Assembly (NCBI RefSeq): GCF_965638725.1 | Contig: NC_134982.1 | Location: 61,627,816 to 61,691,815 of the forward strand | DNA: 64,000 nucleotides | DNA from: Aptenodytes patagonicus | Lineage: Eukaryota; Chordata; Aves; Sphenisciformes; Spheniscidae | Direction: 5' to 3' | In this document: one piece after another, positions 47,101-62,100 of the stretch | Numbering within the stretch: position 1 is the first letter of the stretch | Layout of the letters: every line of letters begins with the position of its first letter | Translations under genes and position numbers: made by a program | Notes under the pieces: generated by a model | Databases searched by the model: none | What the model saw: the letters and a program-made list of their open reading frames with translations, nothing else | What the model was told of the DNA's origin: nothing

Positions 47101-50100
47101 TGAAGTGGATACTTAACAGAAGTTGTTGGTATTCAAAGATCATGTGGTTATTCAAAGTGAATTTTCTTTTGGGGCTGCAATCATGCATAGCAAATATTAA
47201 CAAAACAATAGTGAGCAAAATACATAAATATTGGAGCCTTCTGAACAGTGAGCAGACTTGCTATTTTGGATGCCTGCAGTTGCTGTCCTGTATAAACTTT
47301 TTCAACCCTTCATGTTAATAATCTCCTTTAACAAGAGAATTGTTCTATGTAAATTGCTGTTGCACTGCCAGAGTGGAGAGGACAGGACTGGCATAGCAAA
47401 TTACATTTTTATTGATATTGATGAGATCACTGCAAAGGTACAGCTGTGTCAGTGACCTTTAAAGCATTATATTAATAAGTACAGTATTATATATGTAATC
47501 TTATCCTGTGTGATTTAAAAAAAAAAATTGTATGTATTTTTCTCCTCCCTTACTCATGGACTGTAAAATACAAATATTGGCAGAATTTGCTGTCTTACTG
47601 TGCAACTTTTGTTCTTTTCTTCTAGGAGAGAAGTATATGGTATTCTTAAAGCTGAAGGCATTTTACTTCCTCGCTATGCAGTTCTGAACCGTGATCCAAA
47701 CAATCCCCAAGGTAAAAACTGATGCCTAAAGTATCAACCATTGGCATATCTTTGTTTCCACTGGAGAACAGTACATACATAGTGGAAAGCTAAATTTTAC
47801 TTGCTAGACAACTAATTCATTGGTGCAGAGGTTGATTTCTCCTCCAGTGTTTAAAGTATTGTTGTGGATTAACCAGTACTGGCTGTGGGGGCAGTATGTG
47901 AAATAGAAAATGTGTTGAGGCTGTTTAAGCACTGTTCAGCAGTAACTAAAACATCAGGACTGTTTTGGTCACAAATTCAAAACATAGCACCATACTAGCT
48001 GCTGTGAAGAAAATTAACTCCATCTCAGCCAAAGGCAGTGTAAGTATGCATCTGAAAAGCATGATTCTGAAGCCCGGGGTCATAATCCTCTTACAGCCGT
48101 CATAGAACAAGTAGAATATAAGGGCCTCCAAACTCAAACCTAATTCTAATATGTCACCAGAGAGCAGCATTCATGATGTTACATTACCCACAATAATTAG
48201 TAATTTTACTTAGTAAAGTAATATTGACAGAAACAAGTCAGGCTATTGAATACTTTCCCTTCTAAGTACAAGCAACCATGTAGGGGAAGTCTAGTCCAGA
48301 CAGATCTGCAGATGATATACTCTGAATATAAATTGGAATTAATTTTTTCTGTACCTGAAAACAAATGAAACAGCTTTTTCTACTAAAATAAAAACTTACA
48401 GCAACAATAGGAGCTTGCAATGACAGTTCAAGACACAAGAGTAAGAGATAAGAAAAAATAAAGAAAATTGAAGTATTACTGTGGTGTAGCTCTTAAGAGG
48501 TAGGCAATTTTAGGTTAAAATGTCTGCGTAATCTAGGGGGAAAAGGACTCATTTGTGCTACAAAAGTCAAGTAAAAGCAGTTGCATGCAGCCAACCAGTA
48601 GTGAAGAGATTCCTGATCCCTGGATTCCAGAGGACCTAATCCTCTGTGCAAGGGGCATCAATCACACAGTATGAGACAGTTCTCAGCCTATTAAAAGTAC
48701 TATTGCACCTGGCACCACACCATGTTCACTGTCCACCTGCCATCTCCCTGATATTTCAGAGAAAGGCACTAAAGAAAGAGACAAACAGCCCTACGCCCTG
48801 TCTTCAAAACATTTCCAAAAAAATACCAGCCATGCAAGCTTATGCATCTGTAGGAGACGATTTCCTGTCTGACACTGAGGGAATCAACAGAAATCCTGGA
48901 ACACAGTATTGAAGTAACATAATATAGATGTGGTACAGTAGACATGTTCAGCACATGATCATCAAGTCTTTGTGTAGTCAGTAACAAATCAGTGAACCAA
49001 AAATGTAATATAATTTTTTTATTTCAACCTACAAAATTACCCCAAATCTCTAATCATTTCATTCCATGAATATATTATTACATCTCTGTTGTTCGCACTG
49101 TTTCTTCAGAATGCAACTTGATTGAAGGAGAAGATCATGTGGAAGTGAATGGAGAAGTTTTCCAAAAGCCTTTTGTAGAAAAGCCAGTTAGTGCTGAGGA
49201 CCACAATGTTTACATTTATTATCCAACATCTGCTGGGGGTGGAAGCCAGAGGCTCTTTCGAAAGGTGAGGGTACTAAAGCTATTGAAAAGTTAGAGATGT
49301 CTAACAGAATTGCAGAGTAATTCTGTCCTATCCATGTGTTAGCTGGGACCTGTTCTGTCATGTCCTGCTTGTGTAGGAGTAGTGACAGATCAGAGAAATT
49401 AATTTCAGGAGAACATGTAGATTGAATGAAAACCCTCGTTCCTTGCAGTAGATCATCAGCCACTGCAGATTCTTATAGGTAAAAGAAGCTACGTATCTAC
49501 ATATGTACATACATACACTATCCATGCACTTCTAGAATCTTATAAAAATCTTTTGGGAACGATCAAAACCTACTTATTTCATATGGTACAGGAAGTGTTT
49601 TCTCAGTACAAGTGTGTTATTTTAAGGAGTTTTAAAGTTTCTCACGCAGTAGCTTACGAGTTTATTAATAGAAAAATATTCATTTCAGATTGGCAGCAGA
49701 AGCAGTGTTTATTCCCCTGAAAGCAGTGTGAGAAAAACAGGCTCCTATATTTATGAGGAATTCATGCCTACAGATGGCACTGATGTGAAGGTATGACAAC
49801 TGCATGTTCTTATTTATATTTAGAACAATCAAGTGCTCCAAGAGCTTGTCAGTTTTAAAGATGAAAGTATATCTTTGTGTCAAGGATTAATTTTAATGAA
49901 GTTTTGATACAGTAAAGAATATAATTCTTATTCTAGCTAAACACAGTACTTGTAGTGTAGAGCAGACCTGCTTATGTTGTTGGAATCAGGTGCTGGAGGC
50001 TTATTACCCAACACATCATCTTTCTTTTTTGTATTGTATTAGTGCCAGAACAGCATATACTTTCCTGTGTAGACAGATAGGTACTGCCTAGGTATTTTGT

Positions 50101-53100
50101 CTGAAGGTTACAAAGAAATCTGTAATTGAAATAGATTCACCAACTATCTTGGTATTCTAAGATAAATTATATAAAGTTGCAGAAAATAATGCATTGACCT
50201 TATCTGTAATTATTTTCACGCCTTTGTTCATTTATTTTCTTTACAGATGTAAAGATTAGGTATCATAGAAGAGTGCTAAAATAGAGCAATAACAGAATAG
50301 GTGTTAAGCCAGCCATGTACAGAGATTGCTTTCTTTCCCTTTGTGTTAGTTCTGGCTATTTTAAGCCCATCACAAAACGTGAAACAAATGTTTTACAATA
50401 TGCATGAGAGATCACTGTATTTAGACAAAAAGTGGAGGTTTAGAGAGTGTGAGATCTAATCCAATCTTAGGCCAAAGAGCCCTTTTATCAATTGCAGTCA
50501 ACTTCTTCCACTTGGTGATACATGAGGGGAATTCTTGTTTTATGTTTTCAGACAAATTCCCCATTCTTTAAGTTGCTATGTTTTCATGAGCTATACTCTT
50601 CAGATGGTTATACTGTGCAACACTTTGCAATAGGTTAATCTGAGTTTATAGACATCTGTGTAAGAGCTTTACAAACTGCTTCCAAAAAGAAAAGTTTCTT
50701 GCAACCTGAAGAGATGACTTGAGGGGTGGGGACTGTTTTGACTACATGTTGTACCGTAGTCATCAAGCAGCAGCTGTGGACTTTTTAACACCCCAAATAA
50801 ATAATGGCTTTTCTTCAAGTAACAAGACTGTCAGCTTTATATTAGGCAGCTTCACCCAACTCGCCCTCTTGCCTGAATTGACTACATTGGCAGTATTTGC
50901 AATCATCTGGTTTAATTGAATACATTTTTTAATCAAAGCTTAAGAGTTTTGTTTTTAATTAAAGTGACAGTAGCCCATTTTTGAGAGCTGCTGAGAAGTC
51001 TTTTCTAGCATATGACCCATTCCTTTCAATAAGCATCAAAACTGCAGCAGAGTAGATAGCACAATCATTGTCTCAAGCACCTGCCTTGTCATGCTAAAAC
51101 TGGGCAGATCTTTGCTTTGTTTAGTCCTGCCTAAAATATGAAAATATTTTTTAACTTAGTCCTGCAGCCAGAGTTTCATAATCAAGTAAACCAAAATAAT
51201 TTTCAAATTAATCTACTCTCCAAGTTCTGCAGATGTTTTGGAGAGGAAAACATTATTCTTTACCTCTGTACCACCATAATTAAGAAATTAATTTTTATTC
51301 ATCAAGTTTTATAATTGCTATTTTTCTTTACCTGTGCTCCAGCTGTTTTCTCCTCTTGCTTTATCCTAGGTTGTCAGTAAATGGTGGGTGTTCTGTGAAG
51401 GCAGAGAATGCCATTGAGGAAGGTACTTCAGAGTGACCTTATTAATGATGAAAGCAGCTAGTATCTTCTGAAGTCGTTATCACATTTGAGATAAATTTAG
51501 CAAGATGTATGCATATATGTAATGTAATTTAATTACATTGAATCAAGAGTTCCTATTTTTCAATAAAGGTGTACACAGTAGGTCCAGATTATGCTCATGC
51601 TGAAGCCCGGAAGTCTCCAGCTCTGGATGGCAAGGTAGAACGAGATAGTGAAGGAAAAGAAGTGAGGTATCCAGTCATCCTGAATGCAAGAGAGAAGTTA
51701 ATTGCTTGGAAAGTATGCCTTGCCTTTAAAGTAAGCTGATTACTTTCCTATCTGATCAAACATTTAGTGTTAATCAATTGTTTATTACGTGAAACTTCCG
51801 CGGGGTTTTAGTGCACAGGGCCAGCAGTGATAATTGCTGCAGAACTCCTAGGAAGGTGAAAAGTTGAACTTCCACATCCACATCTTTTTTTAATCTAGAA
51901 GAATTCTTCCTTTAATGCATTGAAAAGTTCTGGATGGATTGCTTATGTTGCATAAGTTTCCTGGATTCACATGTTGCTATCGTGCTTTGCTAGTCCACAG
52001 TGTATCTGTTCTATGCATAATATGTTCACGCATTTTGTTAACGGTTTCTAAGTTAACGAAACACAATTTCAGTAGTCAAGTTTTTGTAACTTTTGTTACC
52101 TAATGTTTACATTGGGCCCAATTAAATGTTAATTTGGTACTGACATGACTAGGTTTTCTTTATTTGAAGTGTTTGATAGTTTCCGTTTTTGTATAGTTTT
52201 AAGATTCCTTTGTTCAAAACTTCATTCACTCTCTTACCCTCCTTTCACCTGTCTTATTACAAGGCTGTCTTTCAGTCTGTCTCATTACCTGTGTGTAACT
52301 ATGATGGCATTCTGGAGCCTGTAGGGTGTGAACCTCTACCACCTAGCAAAGTGGGCTTTGAGATCTAAAAAAGTAATCTGTTGAAATAGCATCTCGTATC
52401 CTGTACTAATAATGTCAATATTATGTCAATGTCAAAACTATCTTGTCAAATTTAAATTTGGACAAAAATTTTTGTATCGATATTTTGTCATTTCTTGCCT
52501 GCCACCCTTAAAAAGTATGCGTAGGGGGAAGCCACTGTCAGAATGGGGAATTTGTAGGCCCATCATTGCTTATGCTGTAAATCTTGAAGGTTAAGTTTGT
52601 GCACACGTGACCTTCACCTTCAATACTGATACTACTAGGGATATGTAGGAAGGGTAAAATCAAGTTGGGGATATACAGTTAAAAATAGGAAGATGTTTGC
52701 ATGACATCAGCGAACCTAACATGGAACTGGCAAAAGGTACTGTCATATTTTTGAAATGTCTTCAGATGAATACCATGTTAAAATACAAAGTTTATTTAGA
52801 ACAAGCAATCCTAAGGAAGGTGATCAATGACTTGAACTTTTATTCTTAAAAACAGCAAACAGTTTGTGGCTTTGATTTGCTACGTGCCAATGGACAGTCC
52901 TATGTCTGTGATGTGAATGGCTTCAGTTTTGTGAAAAACTCCATGAAATACTACGATGACTGTGCTAAGATACTGGGGTAAGAGTTTACTGATTTATTTC
53001 AGGAGTTTTGCCTATTCACTCTGTTGTATGTGACTATAGTTTATGTACTCCTTATTCCTAAATTAAATATTTTAAATGAAATCACACATAAAATAAGTAA

Positions 53101-56100
53101 TTAAATTAAATAATAAAATAAATAAAAGATTACAAAGTGTCCTAAATCAATAAAAAAATCCTAAATAAATTCCTTATTCCTAAAATAATCCAAAACATCT
53201 GAGTCTGAGTGTTTTGTGAACACTTAAAGCTAACTGAATAAGTATATCCGGCTTTGAAAGCCGGATTAAGTTCTTAAAGGTAGTTGAAATTTTTGTCAAG
53301 TAGAGAAGCACCACTGGATGGTTATGCTTGCTGCTGTTTAATATGTGCCCAAATTAACGTACATTGTCCTTGATCTGAAGCTGCTGTATACTTTTATATT
53401 TGTGGATTTCATACTGGTAAATCCAAACTGATGTAGTATCAAGGTGTCTTCTGTCATGCCATCTTCTCTCTGCTACTGGGAGCAAAAAAAGGTATAACAA
53501 GGGATCAAACAGAATTGGGTAGTGAACTCTATGCCAGTGAAATGTTGCCCTCAGAGTAGGCTGATCCCCTTTTGGTCAGTTCAACTGGCTTTACAGTAAG
53601 ATTGCACTGATGAGATGCAGCATGACTTTCTGCATTACCAAATGGTCTAGGATCTTATTAAATCGAGGAAGAGCTAAGCTGAAATCATAGATAACAGCTA
53701 TAGTCCTGTTGTTTTAGGCCACTTTCTGAGTTAGAGTTACAATTCTCAGACCCATTTTGATTTCTCTTTATTCAAATTGTTGTAGCTGTTGAATTCTCTG
53801 AAAAAAAGTTATCTCATCATTTTTTCCTTATGCTTTATTCCTTAAGGTAATACATTGCAGTGTTAAGTAACAGCAGATTTTTCTCGAGCTTTTCAGAAAT
53901 TAAATTTTGGCTTATGCTACTTTAAGATGCACAATTTTTTCCATCAGTGTTACTGCTTCTTATGCAGATATTAATCTGAAGTTCAGTATATTTGATTAAA
54001 TACTTGGGAAACAGAACGTTAGCAAGATTTAACAACCTTCTGTAGGTGGAGGCAGTGTTATCATTTTGTAGTTATGACCAGAGACTTTACATGTTTTTCC
54101 AGTTCTATCACAGAAACTTCTGAGAAATTACCACTAAAGGTACCAGTTACTCTTTGATGAGAATGGCTTGCTGATTATCGGGGACTTTCAGTTAGGCAAT
54201 GGAGTCAGGTATCTGAATATTTAAATGAACAAGACTAAATCATATCCCAGGAACTCTTTTAGGAACTGGAGTTCAAAAACTGAGATTTCTTACAAATCCA
54301 GGGCCATTAGGCTAACGTTGTCTGTGTAGCAGTTGTAGTAGCTTTAAATTGTTGTTTAAGTAGGTTTTTATTATACAATTAAAAGAAAAATATGTATCTA
54401 GAGACCCATGACCACTAGTACTCTAAAACTGTAATGATAAAAATGCATGTATATATTATCTATTTGGTTTGGAGTTTGTATGTGTTGTGTAAGCTGTGCT
54501 TTAAACTTAGTGGTTTTTTTTCTTTTTAACCCCTTTTTTAGAAATATCATAATGAGAGAACTTGCTCCCCAGTTTCAGATACCATGGTCGATTCCTTTGG
54601 AAGCTGAAGACATCCCTATTGTGCCAACCACCTCTGGAACAATGTAAGAAAACAGTAGCTACACCTGAATTGTGCAAACTCCTAATGTAACTTTTGTGTG
54701 AATTTTTTTTTCTCTTCACAAGGTGTGCCCACTTTGGCCTATGAACGCTTGTTTTGTGTGATGAAAACAAGGAAGGAATCACAATTGCTATGCCAGCAAT
54801 CAGAGTTTCTGATCCTTAGTCAAGCTGAGTATAGAACAGCAGATTTTCAAGTGTAGCGTCTTTTATGCATAGCTTCCTTCACTGCTAATCATTGTTCCAG
54901 CACCAACTTAATATGCGCTTCTAATAAACATGCTTTGTCATTTAATAAACCTCAAAATCGTTGTTTTAAAAACTACTTAAAATAGATACTCTGTAGTTAC
55001 TGAAGTCTTAAAATCAATATTTATATTTTATATCTTACATCATTTTCAGTTAACCTTATATTCTTGCATATCCTTCCATCACTTCTGTAGTTACGTCAGA
55101 TAACTAGGACTTTGTCAATTGTCTTGATTCATGGTGGTTTTAATATTAAATAAAAGACCCTCACATATAGAATTGTGAAATACAACTCTCGTGAAATTTC
55201 AGGATGGAGCTTAGATGTGTTATAGCTGTAATACGCCACGGGGACCGAACACCAAAACAAAAAATGAAAATGGAAGTAAAACATCAGAAGTAAGTAGTAC
55301 CTTGGTAAAAATTAATTTGGGTGTTTTAGAGCAGAGCTCACTTCTTGGGGATGTGCAAGCAATGAATTGAGCAGGAATTGCATCATACAAGTTGTTTTTT
55401 GTTTTGTTTTGTTTTCTTTTATATCTAACTGATGTTGCAGCTAATTAACAAGCATCCACCTCTCTTTCTAACAGGACTGTCAAATTACTTGTGCAGACTT
55501 CCTTCATCACATGCTGTGCTTGTGAACAGTCCTGCTTGGTCTTAATGAAAACGCATTTGTCTCTATAGAGGTCTTTATTCAAAACAATGCAGCAGAGAAT
55601 ATTTCTGGTTCACCATTTGACTCTGACTTCTGCCTTTCTCTTTTTATCATAACTGTTCTTGAGTGAGCTGTCATCTTACTGCACCACCTTTTTGTCTTTT
55701 ACTTTTGGCAAAGTTTGATGAGACTGAATTTCTGGTAGATACCATCTTTATGTTAGCATTCATAAAGTGCCTTACGTAATTGGCCTCGAATTAAGTGCAA
55801 TTTCAGTAAAAAGTAATTATTTGTTTCAGGACTAGATTCTTGCATTCAGAGATACATGCTGTAAATGTGCAGGACTGCTCGTTTGGTATTTTTGGTCCCT
55901 ACTTCTGCTCAGGATCATTCTTGAAGATTAAGAATTGATACAGCTGTATATTCGAATGCTATGTCAATTGAAATATAGAATATCTTCCCTTTTTTTTTTT
56001 TTTTGACACTTAGCCAGTCAGTAAGAGAACATTTTTAGTGCTCTGATTTCTCTAATATGTTGAAGACTTTCTTGGGAAATTTGATTTGAATAAAGGTTGG

Positions 56101-59100
56101 TTTGACCTGTGTAGTGAAAAGCTTAACATACTTCTTAAATGGTGTAAAGGTGCTAATTTCAGACAGCTTTAAGTTTAAGAGCCACTTGTTCAAGTAATGT
56201 TTTAACTTATTAACTGTGTTTTTTAATCAATATTCTTTCTTTTAAAGGTTTTTTGATCTCTTTGAAAAATGTGATGGATATAAATCTGGAAAACTAAAAC
56301 TGAAAAAACCAAAACAGTTGCAGGCAAGTTTGTCTTTTTATTTTCTTGCTGTGGTATTTTGTAAGTAGAAAATTACTTATTTAAGTAAATCCTACGTTTC
56401 TTTTCTTCAGGAAGTGCTTGATATAGCAAGGCAACTCCTTGTAGAACTTGGGCAAAACAATGATTCTGAAATTGAAGAAAGTAAAGCAAAACTTGAACAG
56501 CTAAAGACTGTGTTAGAAATGTAAGTGTCTAAATTTCAGGCTCCATAGTAACAAAGTTGTATCTGCTACTTTGACCTGTTTGACCAGTTACTGCTTGGAT
56601 TGCAATGGTTATCAAATATGTAATGATATATTAATTCAAGCATAAGGGTTATCAAGAGAAAGGATGTGTTTGACATTATGAAGGAGAACTGGGCCATTGC
56701 TCTGCTTTTTCTCCTTTTTAATTGAACTTACTGCTTTATTTAGTGTCTCAGTATACCTTCTACATGAAAAAGTTACTTTCTTTGATCTAAAATTTTATCT
56801 TCTTGCATGTTTTTAAACTTAAAGTATTTGAGTGCAGGGTCTGCTGCTTGCAGTGTGTGACATAATGAATTCTGATGGAGCCAGTAAGAACTTTCACCAT
56901 GTGTACTGTTTACTTGCAGCAAACTTGGAGGATTCCAGATAAATAAGGCTTTGTATATTAAGCCTGAAATATTTAATAATTAAAAACAAAAAAAAAGAAA
57001 AACCTAAGGCTTCAAGGTTTGTTAAAGATCTGGGGACTCAGGACTCTAAATGGTGGTAGATAACTTTAAGTTTAAAAAAATCAGGGCAAAGACAGTTATT
57101 ATTGAAATTTATGACAATTGTTTGAAATACTGAGTTCTGCTTGAGAACTTAATTGGCTAACAAAATAGTGGCCATCTACACTGCCAGATCAGATTCTGGA
57201 TACTGATAGCCACTGTAATTGTGGATCTGAATAGATGAATTACTCGTGCAATCTGCAAATGCTTTTTTTTTTCCTTCCCTTCAGTTTTATGTTTAGTGTT
57301 GTGGAAAAAAATTAGTAGATAGTATTTTTAAATGTTTCATTATAGAATGGTTGATATTTCTGTAGTCATTCTATGTTTGTTAAGTTAGGTTTGTTCTAAG
57401 CACTGCTCCAATAAATGGTGGTCAAATGCACAAATCAATGACCAGCATAGATTTATTATATCCTGTTACAGGAGCATAGCAGGTTTGGAGGAAAATATTT
57501 AAAATGCTTCTCTCCCTCTTCCCCCCTTACTTTCCCCTGTTCCTACTTCAGGTATGGGCATTTTTCAGGCATAAATCGCAAAGTTCAGTTAACATATCTT
57601 CCTCATGGTTGCCCAAAGACTTCCAGTGAAGAGGAAGGTATTGTATTACTTTTGCACCTAATCACTTAATATCATGTGTGTTTAAATAGTCACAGACTAG
57701 TGGTATAACATGTCTTGATGTTAAGAAGAAGGAATATGTTGTTTTGAATGAATGTTTGTGTTGTTGGCAGATACTCAGAGTCTCTTAATCTGCTGAATTG
57801 TACACCTAAAACTATGTAGTAAATTTGTATTGTAACATTGCTTTTTTGTAACAGAAAAGTAGGGTGAAAAGAAGCTTCAGTGATTCACCAAAAAATGTTG
57901 TTTTGGGGCCAGGATCGGAAAATCTCACTCAACATTTACAGCTTTTCTGGTCCTTGACCCATGGTTATTGACTGAAATAACTATAGAGTATTTAGCATCC
58001 AATTTGTTTTAAATTTTCTGTCTCAATTTACTTTTTGCTTCAGATTGCATGCTAAATATTTTTCACTTATGTTTTCTCTGTAGTTTAACTACTTCACGTT
58101 TCTCTGTTTAAGTGCCCATTTAGTTCTACAGTTCCATATTTTCTTGATGTTAGAATGCTATTAAAGATTCATAATGTTGAAGACATCCTTTACTGAAGCC
58201 CTGCATAGTCCAAATCTTTTTGTTCACATGCAAAAAAAAAAAAATTATAATATACTTCACTACTAAACTCCTCTCTCTGTATGCAATTAGATAATAGAAG
58301 AAATGAGCCATCCCTGCTTCTGGTTCTAAAATGGGGAGGAGAATTGACCCCTGCAGGCAGGGTTCAAGCAGAGGAGCTTGGAAGGGCTTTCAGATGTATG
58401 TATCCAGGTGGACAAGGTAAAAAAAAAATATATATATATATATATCTTGAATGGCATAAATCCCTTTTGAAGATAATCAAGTGCAAAATAAGAGTCTGAG
58501 CAAAATGTTTGTTTGGTAGGAGATTATGCTGGATTTCCTGGATGTGGTTTACTTAGATTACATAGCACTTACCGACATGATCTCAAAATCTACGCTTCTG
58601 ATGAGGGACGAGTTCAGATGACTGCAGCAGCTTTTGCAAAGGTACAATGTGAAATTGTATTTTCAATTTTAAAAATGATGATGTTCTCAAGTTTGGTTTT
58701 TCTTTTGAAGACTGGGGGAGATTTATGGTTTATTAGAGTCCACAGTGTATAATGAGGCTGTGTTTTAAAAGAAATGTATTTTCAAAGCATATTTAGTTCA
58801 ATGTGAAAAAGTATCCAATTAATGTGCCAAGCATTTGAAGTTCTTTGAGCAGATGCAGACAGGTTTTAATTATACAGCCCTAGCAATATATCTTAGTCCT
58901 TTCCAGTAATAACCTCCAAAATCAGAATTGTAGAATGGTTTGGGTTGGAAGGGACCTTAAAGATCATCTACTTCCACCCCCTCTGCAATGGGCAGGGATA
59001 CATTCCACTAGATCAGGTTGCTCAAAGCCCCATCCAACCTGGCCTTGAACGCTTCCAGGGATGGGGCATCCACAACTTCTCTGGGCAACCTGTTCCAGTG

Positions 59101-62100
59101 TCTCACCACCCTCACAGTAAAGAATTTCTTCCTTAATAACTAATCTAAATCTACCCCCCTTTCAGTTTAAAGCCATTCCCCCTCATCCTATCACTACACT
59201 CCCTGATAAAGGGTCCCTCCCCATCTTTCCTGTAGGCCCCCTTCAAGTACTGGAAGGCCGCAATAAGGTCTCCCTGGAGCCTTCTCTTCTCTAGGCTAAA
59301 CAACCCCAACTCTCTCAGCCTGTCCTCATAGGGGAGGTGTTCCATCCCTCTGATCATTTTCGTGGCCCTCCTCTGGACCCACTCCAACAGGTCCGTGTCT
59401 TTCTTATGCTGGGGACCCCAGAGCTGGACACAGTACTCCAGGTGGGGTCTCACCAGAGCAGAGTAGAGGGGCAGAACCACCTCCCTCGACCTGCTGGCCA
59501 CGCTTCTTTGGATGCAACCCAGGATGTGTGATTTGCAACATTTTTAGTTTGCACCTTGCTTATTTGTTTAGGGCCTACTTTCCTCAAATTTTGTCAGATT
59601 TCTGTGACAGATTACACATGTGTATTGGTTAAAGCACAGACATTAGAACTGATTTGAGATAATGTATTCATTTTACATGAGCAAAAATTGCAATTTTCAG
59701 TCACTTCAGTGATTTGGACCAGAAGATTTAGAATGCAAAAGGCAACACTTTTCATTGAAACCATCTTTCATTCATTGATTTGTAACTTTATAGAGGAAAT
59801 TAGAGGGTTTGAAGCTATTAGAAATATGGAATTAATAAAATACTTTGCATATATTTTAATGGGAAATTTTACAGACTATACATTCATGCTTTTTTTGGAA
59901 TTAATAGAAGTAGTTTCTTGTAAGTTGTTACAGGAGAATTTTTACTTTGGACCTGTAAAAATGGATGCCTAATAAGTAAGACGTGGTAGTAGCACTACAT
60001 CTTGGCACTTTATAGAAGTATTTTTTTACATGTATTTTTTGATGTGAAACTATAAAAATTTTGTGGTGATGTTTAAAAAGCATGAACTCTTTATTTCAGT
60101 ACAAAAGTGAATTTATAGGAACTATTAATATAAAACACAGAATTCAGAACTTTCTATGTCTATAATGCTTGCCAAAATATTCTTTTACCCCTCTTCATGC
60201 TAGGCAAATTCCTCTTTTGCTCCTTCCAAGTAACCCTTTGCATGCATAATACTACTGCTTGTTAATAATTTATTCACTTATTTCCTCATTTCAGTGATAC
60301 AGATCTTTTAATTGTGTGAGAGGACACAGCGCAAGTGTTACTCTTGGGTGAATGAGTTTTCAGTTATAATACAGTGTGTTAGGTTTATGTTTCAAGGGGC
60401 CTCTGTAGGTCATCTAGTCCAGCTCCACACAGCACAGAGCCAGTTTGGATGAGGTTGCTCAGAATCATATCCAGTCAAGTTCTGAGTTTCTCCAGGAATG
60501 GAGATTCCACAGCCTTTCCAGGTTTTTAATTCCACCTCTCATTTTCAGGTCGTGTCTCTGTTCTTCCCAAGTAGCCCATCCCTGCTTTCACCTTCTGTGT
60601 GTTCCTTTTTTGTCCATGCTGGCCTTCTGCATGACTTTCCATATGTCAGAGTGGACTGCTCTTGTGCTTTGAGGAGGTTGTCTTTGGAGATCATCCGGCT
60701 GTCCTGGGCACCTTTGTCCTTCAGGACACTCCTCCATAGGATTCTGTGAACAAGCTAAAGTCTGCTCATTTGAAGTCCAGGGCTCTAATGCAATTATTTG
60801 TCTTGTTCACTTCTCCAAGGATCTGTCATAATATCAGGTTTCACTTACCAAGAATACCATTGACCTCCACATTCCTGACACTCCTGAGTAACAGGTCCAG
60901 GGGAATGCCTCTGTTCAATAGTTCATCAGTAACCTGTGTCAAAGAATTGTCCTGGGTGTCTTCCAGAAATCTGGATTGCTTGTCCCCTGCAACATTGCCC
61001 ATGCATGAGGTACCCAGGGCTAAGGGCCCCCATGGAAAACAGGGCCTGCAATCAGGAGGCTTTCTCCAGTTGTGTTAAGAAGGCTTCTTCATCTTTTTCC
61101 CCTTTTAAATAGGGTGGTCTGTAGCAGAGGCCTACTATGATGTTGCCCTGTGCTTATTTGTCCTCTGATACTTACAAATAAGATCTCAACTTGCTTGTCA
61201 CTAGTTTGAAAGCGAAGGTCCTGGTGTTCAAGCTACTCCTTTATATAGAGCCCAACTCTGCTTCCTTGCCTTCCTGGCTTCCAAAGGGCCCTGTATCTAG
61301 CTATAGCAAAACTCCATTCGTGTGAACTAGTCCACCACATCTCTCTAACCTGAATAAATTTAAAGCTCTGCAAGTGTTCAGACTTCTTATTTCTCCTATT
61401 TGTTTCCATGCTGCATGTGTTGGTGAAGAACTATTTCAGCCATCTGTCCTCTTTCTCCTTGGTCAGCAGGCTTGAGGAGACATCACCCCATTTCCTTCCT
61501 TATCCCAGAGTCCTTCTGTTGCCAGAAAAGTCACAGAAGTTTCCAGCCTTCTCCATTTTGGAAGTCTCCATTCACATCTTGTTGAGCTGTAGCCTTTGAT
61601 TGTCCTGTGCTACACAGGTTTTGGGCTTTTGCCTCTCTAGGGTCTCTGCAAAGACCCTGTTTATCTCCCGTTTGTCATCTGAGATGCTATTCGGTTTGCT
61701 AACTGTTCCCATAGCTACTATCTGGTGACTTAATGCCTTGAGCAAAGCATGTCTCCCACAAGTCAGGCTGCTACTGTTCCCAGCCTCAGGGAGAAGGCAC
61801 CGTGCACTCCTTGCAACCCAAGACGTGAACATCTGTGGCCTCCCAGGAGTAATGTTGGCACACTGAGATGCTAGGGTCACTTCAGCTGGTGCTGGAGAGC
61901 ATGCTCTATGACATGTCACCATCACTGTTGCACCAACTGTAGCAATCCTGCACACCAAGGCAGTGTTTTGGGGGCCATTTCTATGCAAACATCTGCATTG
62001 TCTGCCAAGTCCCTGTTTATCTAACCCATAGACAAGTGATACATCTTGAATTTAAATTAGTGTTTTGGGTGGGGGGTTTTTTAAGGTACTGTTATATTCT

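Noticed and set aside
47258-47455. An intronic frame containing [10 protein letters not shown], resembling a CX5R phosphatase loop
   Set aside because: It is only a short match in an intron, without surrounding domain or splice sites, and unrelated to the histidine-phosphatase fold of PPIP5K2.
61572-61988. 138-codon minus-strand frame
   Set aside because: It lies within the decayed LINE region, with no start context and no resemblance to a host protein.
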